Assembly: GCA_933228895.1 (NCBI GenBank)
Contig: OW121846.1
Span: forward strand, 50,238,107-50,302,106
Direction of reading: 5' to 3'
Length of the DNA: 64,000 bases
From: Platycnemis pennipes
Lineage: Eukaryota; Arthropoda; Insecta; Odonata; Platycnemididae
This document shows positions 45,106-55,482 of this stretch, in pieces; within the stretch, counting starts at the first letter, position 1; each line of letters begins with the position of its first letter. Below the pieces are notes generated by a model, which was not told where the DNA came from, made no database searches, and saw nothing but the letters and a program-made list of their open reading frames with translations. Both the position numbers and the translations under genes were made by a program.

Positions 45106-46086
45106 CTTAGTACTCAAACTGGACCTGTGTTTTCAAAGAGTCTACAGTACAAGTCTTCTTACTAATTTATGATGAAAATCTGATAAAAATATTTAAGACA
45201 AATATTGCTTTTTTCTTTTAACTAATTGTAGCCTGACGCTGATTATCAGAAAAGTGAAAAGAACATTTTTTTTTATATTTAACATTTTTTATCTCAGAAA
45301 GCACACAAAAAGCCATGAGTTTTATTTTCAGAGATGGTGGGAAATATCTTTAGGATTATGAGAAAAAATAGTTTTACTTTATAAACACACTGTCTTTGGT
45401 AGATATTAAATTTTTTACACAACCATGTTTTGGGTAAGAAATTTTCTTTGATCTTAGGAAACTTAAGTGTATTGAGAATGTATGATACCTCTGAAAATAC
45501 AACTCAATTTTGTTATGGAATTCTCATGGTTTATTTGATAAAACTGCAAATTTTTATAACAATTGAGTGATAAATAAGAAGCATAGAATTTTTTCCTCTG
45601 GAGGTACAAGTGCCCACGGAGTCCTCAGGAATGGAAAAACTGAAGTTTGACCTACACTTAAAGTGGTTGTAAAAATAAAACGAGTTGAGATAGAGAAGAA
45701 AAACTTTGGATTCTTTCCTATCTACATGAAGAGATAAATCATGCCAATTTTCATCAAAATCCGAGTTGGTGGGTGTCAAAACTTAATTTTTCTGGATGAA
45801 TTGACATGGAATGACCTGACCCACTTTTATATGACGACCATATTTATACACCATTTTTTTTGGTCTGGTAAATAACCCCATATGACCCCATGTATTTCCA
45901 AACTCACCAATGAAACTTTTCATTTATACGACCAACTCAATTATGAACTGTTTTTCTCCAGTCCTTTGGTAGGAAAGCCCTCACTTATATGACTTTTCAG
46001 TGACAGACCTATGGAAAGACGTCAAATTTGAGTTTTTGTCAATGACTATTATAAGTCTCGTATTTTCATTTATGCACCATTTCAAT
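45106..46086. other. Sequence between two opposed Tigger-like copies
   Basis: AT-rich and without recognised features; open frames are short. No terminal repeats were found that would make this part of a single composite element. Confidence 0.45.
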
Positions 46087-46087
46087 A

Positions 46088-47576
46088 CAGTGTAATCCCG
46101 GTATAACGAGTGCTCATAATCCCTCGGAAATCACTCGCTAAATCGAGCGCTCATTATATCTGATGGTGTTGTAAAAACCCACCTAATTCTCATAGTCGTT
46201 CGTATTTACAGTTTTTCTATGGTTTCCGTGGTATTTGACGAAGGTAAACAGCAAAAAAGTCATTTCAGGCACAATCTGGTAGAATATCAACATACTTCAT
46301 GAAAGAAACAGGACATTTTCCATTATATAAAATATTAATTTCCCTAGTTCCGATGTTTTTCTTTCAGTTCCTCTATTTTTCGATCGCCGAAGAAAGCTGT
46401 AAAGACAGCGTTACTAGTCGGAATTAAAATATTAGGTATACTGTAGAAGTTTTTGGATAATTTTGCGAATATATCATGACGATAATATCAGCTTTGTCGA
46501 GTTTTCGAATGTTAACCAGTACGTCCATCAGTTGGGAAAATTGGCCTGAAGGTTCACTGAAATACGGCATGTTTCGGGAGTCGTAGATATTTTTCAAGCT
46601 TAAGCGAAGGACAACTTACGGCTGTCTTTTTCCGACGCGATTAAATGGAGCATTATCACGATAATTCATCGGGCGCGAACACGCTATGTTTGAACGAGCG
46701 CAATATCACGATCTTTTATCGTGATATTTATTGTGATAATATATAGTGATATTTTATCGGGGCGCGATATCATGATATTTTATCACGATATTTATCATGG
46801 TCACGATATCATGATATTTTATCGCGATATTTATCATGGTCACAATATTTATCGTGATGTTTATAATGATAGTTATTGCGATACCTATTTATAGCGATAT
46901 TTATCACACCCCGATATCTTATCGTGCCACGATATCTTATCGTGCCACGATATCTTATCGAACCCCGATATCTTATTGTGCCCCGACATCTTATCGTGCC
47001 CCGACATCTTATCATGCCCCAATATCTTATCTTGCCCCGATAACATATCGGGGCACGATAAGACGATATTTATCGTCACGCTGAGTTATCGTAATCGCCA
47101 CCTTATGATATGCTAAAATTATCGTATCCCGATATTGAATTATCAATATCGCCCATGCCTAGGCCTAACTCCCTCTCCTACTCTCATCTTGCTAGTCGTC
47201 TGCCCACTGCCACTGATGACTGGGCCTAACAAAAGAAGAACGTAAAATGGGAGCGCGCAGAGCGTACTGAAGGCCATGATTCGCTATTGTTTGGACATAA
47301 TTGGCTTTAGGTGTTGTAGATATGGCACACATCTTGTATTTTAGTTTAATTAGCAGATAATACAAAACATAATAGTTTATATTTGCTAGGCGGTGCATCG
47401 CCCTTGAAAGATATCTGACGTAATACCGAGCGTATACCGTGGAAGGAACTTTTTGGCCTCGCTATATCCGCTTTATTTTACATGTAAAACATAGGCCTTT
47501 TGGCCGTACAAAGACAATCACTCGCTATAACGCGATTCTCGCAATAAGCCGTACTCAATATACCGGGCTTCTACTG
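46088..47576 (-). mobile_element. Tigger-like MITE, full length copy C (reverse)
   Basis: TA at 46086-46087 and 47577-47578. Left end CAGTGTAATCCCGGTATAAC, right end inverse of CAGTAGAAGCCCGGTATATT. 1,489 bp. The minisatellite at about 46650-47140 has roughly eight 18-bp units of the inverse of GATAAGATATCGGGGCAC plus the degenerate CGATAAATATC section. It is the longest of the four copies because of the expanded repeat. Confidence 0.85.
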
Positions 47577-47578
47577 TA

Positions 47579-48128
47579 ATTTGTAAGAAATATGACTTTT
47601 TACCCCATTACCCTGGTATCGCGAGAAAAAAATATGTAGCTTGTCAAATGGGTAGCCTACATTCACCGGCATCATGCGCACAACGAGAGGTGAGTGCCGT
47701 TCGATCCTTATTGCAAATTTTTTCTTTCAGTCATTGCATCGAAAATTTTATCTTCAATTTCAAACCCTTACATCTGAATACTCACATTTTTATACGTATA
47801 CATGTACTGTTTATATTATATTTATGAATGTATTCTTAAAAAGAAACTTAAAACTATTTTCAGTAAGATTTCTGTTCATACCTAGTGATATTCTATTTTA
47901 GAAGAAAAATAGTTGGTAAAGAAAAAACATTACCTATTATTCACAGCCAAGTTTTTAGTAATCAATACTCCTGCATTAGCTGGTGCTTGTATGTAGAAGA
48001 TGAACTGACAACAAACACCATTATGAAATATGCCAAGCATTAATTGAAACTAGACCCTGCTGGTCAAGTGCCAGGAATGCTAACTATTAGACCAAGAAAT
48101 TCAACTTTGGGTACAGATCTTAGCATGT
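47579..48128. other. Intron 3 flank, nothing recognised
   Basis: AT-rich sequence with a short frame at 47674-47901 that has no family resemblance. No structural feature seen. Confidence 0.5.
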
Positions 48129-49294
48129 TTAACACGTTCGCTGCGGCGTGACCCACCGGTGGGTCACGCTAATCCTTCTAGCGCCGCGGCCTTTTAATTC
48201 TTTGAATTGTCTCAACTTGCGAGGAGTATTGTGAGAGTAGGAATCGAGATCTTCTCGAGTGACTTCACCCAGAGGTTAGTCACAGTTCAAATCACAGACT
48301 GCTATGTGTCACTTAGTGTGACCCACCGGTGGGTCACGCCGCCCCTCCTGAAACTTTTTTCAGCGTGAGCGGTGTGACCCACCGGTGGGTCACGAACAAA
48401 TTTACATATTAGCGTATTATATCCAAAATACGTTTATTTTTTGCTTTCTTTTTGTTCTTTCTTTCTGTTTTATACATAAGGATGAACAATACTCGATATA
48501 GTAAAACATCAACTTATTAAAAATAATGAAAATGTTTAGGACAATTTTTTCTCCTCAACCTCTTGGCTGTCCGTTAGTTGTTCGTAAACTAAACAGTCCG
48601 AACTGCACTCGCCCAGCTGTGTGAGAGATTGACTCTCTCTCTTCCCTTCACCCCCCCCCCTCTCTACGGAAGGGCAATTGGGAAAGAGCCGCGTAGCGTT
48701 CTTGAGCCAATCCCTCAATGGTGGATGAGTGACCGTGCCCTTGCCGGGTGAACGTCTTCCGAATTGCAGACACTACTTTTTTCTGAGTGAGACACACCAC
48801 TATGTACTCTTTCCAAAGGATACCCCTTCCCTTTTCTCATAGTGTGAGCAGGGCTGGGGAATTGGTACGCACGGACGGGCGTCGGCGTCTCACAGACGGG
48901 CGCGAACAAGGGCAGGCGTAATAAACAGAGACGGGTGTGTGTCTCCTGGGTTTTCCGAACGTCAGCAAATCTTTACCACATGCATTGTGTTGTTGGCCCT
49001 CTCTTCCCCCATCCCACGCCAGGGTCTAGCTGATAGCGTGCCCCACGTGGCCGGGGGAGGGGTGGGTTGGGGGCGAAGCTGGGAGTAGCCTCCCCCAGCC
49101 TTCCTCTAATCTCAGGAAACAGCTGAGTATTGCCACTTCAACCACCATCCCTCGGCAGTGGCCAGAAGCTCGAAAGGACTGTGACCCACCAGTGGGTCAC
49201 ACCGCCCATTCAAAAGGCTGATTGTGACCCACCGGTGGGTCACGCCGCGCTGTGAGGAGTAGGGCTTTAAACAGCTCCGCAGTGAACGTGTTAA
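48129..49294. mobile_element. TTAA element with five GTGACCCACC/GGTGGGTCAC palindromes, copy 2
   Basis: TTAA at both ends (48129-48132, 49291-49294). Termini TTAACACGTTCGCTGCGG and inverse TTAACACGTTCACTGCGG. The 20-bp palindrome GTGACCCACCGGTGGGTCAC lies at 48148-48167, 48318-48337, 48374-48393, 49181-49200 (one mismatch) and 49224-49243. Three sit in the left 265 bp and two in the right 115 bp. 1,166 bp, no transposase frame. High similarity to 25961-27121 suggests recent activity of a partner piggyBac-like transposase. Confidence 0.9.
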
Positions 49295-50727
49295 GGATTG
49301 CAAATGCACACTGATTCTATCTATGTGTCATGAAAATACATTTATTTGCATAGTTGCTTGTAATACAATAAATTATTAGGCTTCATTTGCCTGCATCCAA
49401 ACATGCAACTCCAATCATGAAACAAAAAAGATTAATTGGTCATTTGAAAAGGGTCTCATGTTCCCTTACTATGAAACCTCTGTTATGAAACTTACTCACT
49501 TATGAAACTTTTTTTGGTTGTCCGCTGAAAGTTTCATAAGTGAGGTTCTACTGTATATGGTACAAAGATATGGGAAATATGTAGAAAGAAGACGAGAAAT
49601 TTGATGTGACGTGATGTTCGGACCTGAAGATGGCGTCTAGAATGCCGACGAAACTGTTGTCCAGAGGGATGAACCAACGCGGAAGAAATCCGAAAACCCT
49701 CGAGTCATCTTGAAATATTATAATTCCCATCCATTTCCCATTTCTAAGTAAAATAAAATTTACGTTCTGGAGTAATAAAAGATTACATAAACAACACATG
49801 AGAATATTGAACTACCTCACCGGTCGTCCAGCGCAAGCAGTTATCAGCAGCAAAAATTTCTCAACAAAATAATTTGATTTATTTAATGCTGTTTACACGT
49901 GATATAACTAGTTTCAATAAGTTTTGCTTTGTAGTAACGTAGTAAAACTGTTGAATTAATGCAGTGCGATGGCCGGATGAATGATCCCGTTACCGTCCAC
50001 CAATTCAGTTCAGTATGTTTAACATTTCATATTGTCTGGGTAAAAACTCATTTTCATCCTTCACAATATGAACTTCAGAACAGCTTAAATATACTCCCGC
50101 AGGTGTTCCTAAATTATAAATTGCATTTTATACATATTCATTTCATAGTCCGAATCTTTTACCTGCAAAAGTAGAACAAGCGTCTATCGCAATCGAAACT
50201 CGCGATCACTGAAAAGATCGCGTGTGATTATTTGTCTTTCCGTCACTAGTGGCGCTGTGTACTTCCCCACTACACTGCTAAGTTCCTATTCTTCCATAAA
50301 ACAGAGCATATTACTGCTCTCTCTCTTGTTTTTGAAGTTTATATGCACGAAACAAGCTAAAACGGTGTTTTACATAGACTAGTATGTATGGCTAAATGTC
50401 ATAGAAGGGAATTTTGTTTTTGTAATCTATCGCATTCTTACCTGCATCAAATGCAAACAGCGGGAAAACGGAAAAGGCATGGTGTAAATACAGGGTTCTA
50501 CATACATTGGTGATATAGGAAATGGGATGGGACCGGATAAAAATATTGTAAATTGTGGGAAAATGTAAATTCCAATAAAGTAACTCCGAGGTTTTACTGT
50601 ATTTATATTGGGCAGATACATCGGCCCATTGCAATAAGAGGGTTAAAGTTAGAAAGGACACGATCAAGGCAGCAACATAAACTTAGTGGATTATAAGAAA
50701 AATGAGATTAGGTATATCTATACTCAC
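49295..50727. other. Intron 3 sequence with fragments of element ends
   Basis: 49509-49555 carries CTTATGAAACTTT ... AAAGTTTCATAAG (13-bp perfect inverted repeat) and ends GAGGTTCTACTG followed by TA, a Tigger-like terminus. 49625-49670 carries a CTGAAGATGGCG ... GCCGACGAAAC motif similar to the core of the foldback at 42577. At 50589-50601 GAGGTTTTACTGTA is another terminus of the same style. No gene. Confidence 0.5.
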
Positions 50728-50951
50728 TTTAACATATTTTTTTGATTTGATTCCATTTCCCTTCGATCCTCGTTGGCTTCATCATATACATCCCGTATTT
50801 CCTGTTGTATAGACTCCAGTTTCGAAAACATTTTCCTCAATTTTTTTGTTTTAGACTCATTCTCTTGTTGTAAGGAAGAGAATGTATCCTTCAGATCAAG
50901 AGTGGTCTCTTCCTTCTCCTCTATCTTTTGCAACATTTCTACCTCTCGTCT
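50728..50951 (-). CDS. KIF3B: KIF3B-type kinesin-II, stalk coiled-coil exon
   Basis: 224 nt: 74 codons plus two bases. Acceptor TTTTTTTCAG, donor AA|GTGAGT. It encodes RREVEMLQKIEEKEETTLDL, SSLQQENESKTKKLRKMFSK and EANEDRREMESNQKNML, a continuous heptad-rich coiled coil. The pieces match the KIF3B stalk (SSLQQE-x-x-x-KTKKL-x-K-x-F-SKL). The stalk forms the parallel heterodimer with the KIF3A partner. Confidence 0.95.
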
Positions 50952-51504
50952 CTGAAAAAAATTTATTTTTTTCAAATGGATGGCAGTGGAGAATAACTTT
51001 TCCTAGCATTTTGCATTTAATATTCTTTTCAAATGTAAATGGGGCTGAGAGAGAGACCTAAAATTTGTGGGGTGAGCGAAGAGAAAGCAGCTCGTCACAT
51101 GACTTTCGCAGAGTGAATTAGGATGCAGTGGTCATCGCCAAGCCTCTCGAATATTCAGTCTCATTTTCAGACTTCTGCTTTGTTAACTTCATGACATTGT
51201 AGTGTTGCCAAACCTCTGCTGCCTTCATTTGACTAGTCCTTTCCCTTGCTCACCCAGGTTCCATATGTCCTAATCAACTCATTAACTCCTTAACCTCTTC
51301 CCTCCTATTCCTTTCTCATAACAAATTAATGTAGCAGACTGTCATTGAGTTGAACAATAATTCGATAAGGCTGATAGGATGACAATTTGGATGACTGCAA
51401 TAGAGGAGACAGAAGTCACCTAAGCCACTCTATTCGACAGGGAATACAGCTGGGAATGCCTGGAATTTTTTTTTTAATATTAACCAATGAATATATATTT
51501 TTAT

Positions 51505-51973
51505 TAGAGATTTGCAAATACTACCCACAAATACTCAAATATTGGAAAGTATCCGATATTCGAGATCTCGGGTAATTTTGCGAAAAGAATTCGAAAATTG
51601 AGTATTTGAATAATTATGCTAATTACACTATATTTGGCATGTTGATGAACTACATCATATCAATTCAAAACTGGAGAGAACATAGTGTTTTAACAATTTC
51701 TGCTCAGTTATTAAGGCTTATGAAAGTAACGCATTCAACAGTACATAACTGGAAGAAAAATTATTTGATTATATATTTGACATTTTAAAACCAGAATTAA
51801 TTTATTAAAGTTAATACTTGTAGTTTTTTACTTCAACAGGCAACAAATGAATTTACAAAATAACATTTATCACATCAATTGCAATTCTAGTATTCGAGGT
51901 ATTCGAAATTCGAGATATTAAAGTCATGATTTAATATTCGAATCCAAGAAATCTGCTATTCGACCCATCTCTA
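51505..51973. mobile_element. hAT MITE with perfect 8-bp target duplication
   Basis: Ends TAGAGATTTGCAAATACT and, inverted, TAGAGATGGGTCGAATAGC. The direct repeat ATTTTTAT is perfect on both sides (51497-51504 and 51974-51981). Subterminal ATTCGA words recur. 469 bp, non-coding. Confidence 0.9.
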
Positions 51974-52133
51974 ATTTTTATTGAAAAAAAATGGACAGCT
52001 GATTGGGAAACAGGAGTTTAATATTCAATGATAAACCCTTGCAAGTATACCTAAAGACTATCTGAACCCTAATGCAAAGTTTTTGCAAGAAAATAAACCC
52101 TCCGAGAAAAAAGATCATAAGTAACATCAAATA

Positions 52134-53466
52134 CGAGGGTCATTCGGAAAGTAAGGTCCGAATAGCGGTAGCTAGTTGAACGGCGAGTGAACAGTGTAAT
52201 GCGCATGCGCGCATACTACCGGCATGCCTTGTGCACGAAACGATGCCATTTGCAGCAGAATCGTGGTAGTGTGCTGTTTACTGTGCGGTTTTAAAATGTT
52301 TAAAACAATTGATCATTCCACTGACTGTGAAATACAGTCAGTGATTCGTTTTTTGACAGCAAGGAACGTTTCAGCAGAGGATATCCATCGACAGATAAGT
52401 GAAGTGTACGGCCCTAATGCGATGAGTGACAGCAAAATGCGGAAGTGGGTGAGAGCTTTCAAGCAGGGAAAGGAAAATGTCCATGATGAACCAAGATCTG
52501 GCCGTCCCTCGGTGATCACTGAAGATTTGGTCAATGTGGTTGAAGAAAAGATTCGTGAAGATCGGCGATTCACGATTTCAACATTAGCATTGGAATTTCC
52601 GAATGTGGGTAGGACGACATTGCACAAAATTGTCTCCGAAAATTTGCAATTTCACAAGTTGTGCTCACGTTGGGTTCCCAGGCTGCTTTCTGAGGAACAC
52701 AAATTGAGAAGAATGAGTTGTGCTCTCGAATTTTTGGGCCGCTATCATGAGGAAGGCGATAAACTTTTAGAGAACATTGTCACAGGTGACGAGACATGGG
52801 TTTCTCACATAACCCCAGAATCAAAACGCCAATCAATGGAATGGCGTCACACAACGTCACCAGTTAAATTCAAGGCCAAACAAACAATCTCAACACGCAA
52901 GGTTATGGTGACTGTGTTTTGGGATAGACATGGAACATTGTTAGTCGAGTTAATGAAGCGAGGAACAACGATAAATGCAGCCGCTTATAGCAATACTCTG
53001 ACTAAACTTCGACGTGCAATACAGAATAAGCGGCGTGGCCTATTGACATCTGGAGTTTTGTTGTTGCATGACAATGCCAGACCTCACTCTGCCATCCGAA
53101 CCCAAAATCTCATCAGATCGTTTGGTTGGGAACAGATTGACCACCCGCCGTATAGCCCGGACTTGGCGCCGAGCGACTTTCACTTGTTTCGTTACCTAAA
53201 GGAGTTTCTTGGAGGTAAGCGCTTCAACACCGATGACAAGGTGAAAGAAACAGTGAAAGACTGGCTATCCTCACAGGCGGCAGACTTCAATGACATCGGC
53301 ATTCAAAAGCTCGTTGAACTTCACGACAAATGTTTAAACCAAGATGGAAATTATGTTGAAAAATAGAGAAAGATGTCGGTAGTCAAATAAAACAAGTTTT
53401 TTTCAAAAACTCTGTTGTGGTTTATTTTTTATAAGAAAATGGACCTTACTTTCCGAATGACCTTCG
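52134..53466 (+). mobile_element. Complete mariner element
   Basis: 1,333 bp flanked by TA (52132-52133, 53467-53468). The terminal repeats CGAGGGTCATTCGGAAAGTA... and CGAAGGTCATTCGGAAAGTA... agree at 25 of the first 26 positions (AGGTCC follows in both). It contains one open transposase gene and an AATAAA downstream of it. It lies in KIF3B intron 2, antisense to the gene, ending about 62 bp from the donor of the 53728-53531 exon. Confidence 0.97.
52296..53366 (+). CDS. Mariner transposase, apparently intact
   Basis: 356 residues from the ATG at 52296; an upstream in-frame ATG at 52224 would add 24 residues, but mariner transposases are usually about 345-355 residues long and the homologous part starts close to MFKTID. 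N-terminal paired helix-turn-helix DNA-binding region (residues about 1-110, with EDIHRQISEVYG and the linker DEPRSGRPS). Catalytic triad: TGDETWVSH, HDNARPHSA and YSPDLAPSDFHLF; the second and third Asp are separated by 34 residues, the D34D of mariner. The linker motif normally WVPHEL reads WVPRLL. No stop or frameshift. The subfamily is not assigned. It cuts and pastes its own element at TA sites in the nucleus. Confidence 0.95.
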   Translation: MFKTIDHSTDCEIQSVIRFLTARNVSAEDIHRQISEVYGPNAMSDSKMRKWVRAFKQGKENVHDEPRSGRPSVITEDLVNVVEEKIREDRRFTISTLALEFPNVGRTTLHKIVSENLQFHKLCSRWVPRLLSEEHKLRRMSCALEFLGRYHEEGDKLLENIVTGDETWVSHITPESKRQSMEWRHTTSPVKFKAKQTISTRKVMVTVFWDRHGTLLVELMKRGTTINAAAYSNTLTKLRRAIQNKRRGLLTSGVLLLHDNARPHSAIRTQNLIRSFGWEQIDHPPYSPDLAPSDFHLFRYLKEFLGGKRFNTDDKVKETVKDWLSSQAADFNDIGIQKLVELHDKCLNQDGNYVEK

Positions 53467-53530
53467 TACATCAGAATCCTAAAAAAAAGTCATTCGGCTA
53501 CGCGTAAATACAAAATATTCCCAATCTTAC

Positions 53531-53728
53531 CTTCTGCTCGGCAATTTCTTGTCTCTGATGTTCCAAGGCTCGTTCTTGTTCATTGGTGTGGTCAATAATA
53601 TTTTTGCCACCTCTTAGCAATTGACTTTCTAATGAATTAATTCTTGATAATAATGATTCTCTAAGGGTTCTTTCCTGTTTAAGCTGCTCGGACTTTTCTT
53701 CCAATTCAGCCAAAAGCTTGTCTCTCTC
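53531..53728 (-). CDS. KIF3B: KIF3B-type kinesin-II, stalk coiled-coil exon
   Basis: 198 nt, 66 codons, phase 0 at both ends. Acceptor TTTTTTTTGTAG, donor AAG|GTAAGA. It encodes ERDKLLAELEEKSEQLKQ, INSLESQLLRGGKNIIDHTN and EQERALEHQRQEIAEQK. The GGKNIIDHTNEQ segment followed by RQEIAEQKRRE (across the splice) is a hallmark of KIF3B-type stalks (vertebrate GGKNIVDHTNEQ...RQEIAEQKRRE) and distinguishes it from KIF3A and KIF3C. All coiled coil. Confidence 0.96.
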
Positions 53729-55227
53729 CTACAAAAAAAAGACACAGTGAGTTTATCAAAAACAAAACATTCATACTAAATTAGAATTCACCAATGACTG
53801 TGGAATTTTCCCAATATCCAACAAATTTCTGAAAGCCCAGAGAATTTATTTTTAATGCAAGAACTCTGAGGAGGAAAAAACCTAATTAACCAATGGGCCC
53901 CAGAGGCTGGATCCTAATATCATCCACGTTTGTCATAGAGCTCAACGCTTTAAACAACACAGATGAAATGCAGTGTTCAAATCCTGGTCGTGACAAATTT
54001 AAATTAGACTTGGGCCGATACCGATAGTGAGTATCGGGTATCAGATATTTTCCTGATACTGCGATACTTTCAAAGGTTCGTTTTTTTTCGGATACTTTTA
54101 CTCGAAAGTAATCATTTGGTGAAAATCATCTAAAAACATATAATTTTGAAATCCCCCCCTTCTTCAACTGATTTACCAACGTGTCGCGTACTTGTTTACT
54201 TAGCTGCGATCTTCGTGACAAAAGTGAGACAAGTGCTTAGAATTGACTATGGAAAAGCCTGAGGCGATAAACTCAGCCTCCTCCGAAAAGTAAACAAAAT
54301 CCACATAAGAAGAATGTTTGCTGGAATAGGGGCAAAATTAAACTTCTGCTGCCAACTCAAGTTCGTTCTGCTTAACGCACACGTTGTTCCACTTTTCCAC
54401 CAACTTTCCAAACTCGATTTCAAAAAATATGAAATGCAAATAAAGTATTGTGCCATAGTCAAGTGTTATGACATCAATGAATTTGCATTAGAAAATTTAA
54501 AATGAAGACTAAGGTGCTCACGTGCCTCCAATGTTCCATACTTTCGGAGAAAACCCGGTTTCATAAATTGACTAGAAAAACTTAAATGAATATAAGTATT
54601 ATTTGAAACTTATTGAACATCATAGCAAAAGTACGATTCATATTCTTTCAAAATTTCCTTTCATTTGTGCATTTCATACTGTTATGACAATCTCTAAAGT
54701 GACGCTGGCCTCTGCAACTCTAAGAAATGTGCCATTTTAAAACATGCCTCAAAGTAATTATTAAAAAAAGTTTGGTACCCGCATTTAACAAAAGGCTAAT
54801 CTACATGCTGATATGCTCTCTTTGAATTCAGCTCCTTCGTTTCTTGGGATATCAAGCCTCAAAGTCGAGTCTATATACATAGTTTTGCATGAACAGTATG
54901 CACAAAACATTCTATTTTGTCAGTCATCATTAATTGTTGAGTGCACATCAACGCAAGATACTGTATGTATCTTATGGGAGGCGTAATAATTGAAAATGAA
55001 ACTTTGTTACAATAAATTAACGCCAGCAATGAACTAACTTGATGGCATGCATATTGGTCACCTGGAAGTTATGCAACCTACACATACATCTTCAACATAA
55101 CCCGAGAAGGCCTAACCTGTTCAGCAAGTTTTCCTCATTACCATGTTCAGGATTTCGGGTCCCAACAAAAACACGCTAACAAGAGTCTACTGTATTTGGG
55201 TGTAGCTACAGGTTTAGAGTTTCCTGT

Positions 55228-55440
55228 CGGCCCCGGTGGCGGCGTGGTTAAGTCCTCGCCTGCTAACCTGAGGGTCGCGGGTTCGAGTCCCGCCTGAGTG
55301 GGTTTTTTCACCACTCAGGACATGGCTGTGTGTGCTCGTCTGTTGTTACATTGTTAAATACCCCGATGTAAAGGCCACATGTGCTGTTTTCGGCGGTAGT
55401 GGGAAATAAATAAAAAAAATAAAAAATAAATAAAAAAATA
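55228..55440 (+). mobile_element. tRNA-derived SINE
   Basis: The head GGCCCCGGTGGCGGCGTGG... contains an A-box-like TGGCGGCGTGGTTAAG and a perfect B box GGTTCGAGTCC (55280-55290), with a D-arm/anticodon-like part CTGCTAACC as in a serine-type tRNA. A unique body and an A-rich tail (AAATAAATAAAAAAAATAAA...) follow to 55440. The 5' and 3' acceptor strands do not pair, so it is not a functional tRNA. Transcription would be by RNA polymerase III from the internal boxes. Confidence 0.85.
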
Positions 55441-55482
55441 TTTTCAGAAACTCGTGCTATGGTCCAGATAGAAGAACCCTCT

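Noticed and set aside
55228..55300. Functional tRNA gene
   Set aside because: Good A and B boxes, but the acceptor strands do not pair and the sequence continues into a SINE body with an A-rich tail.
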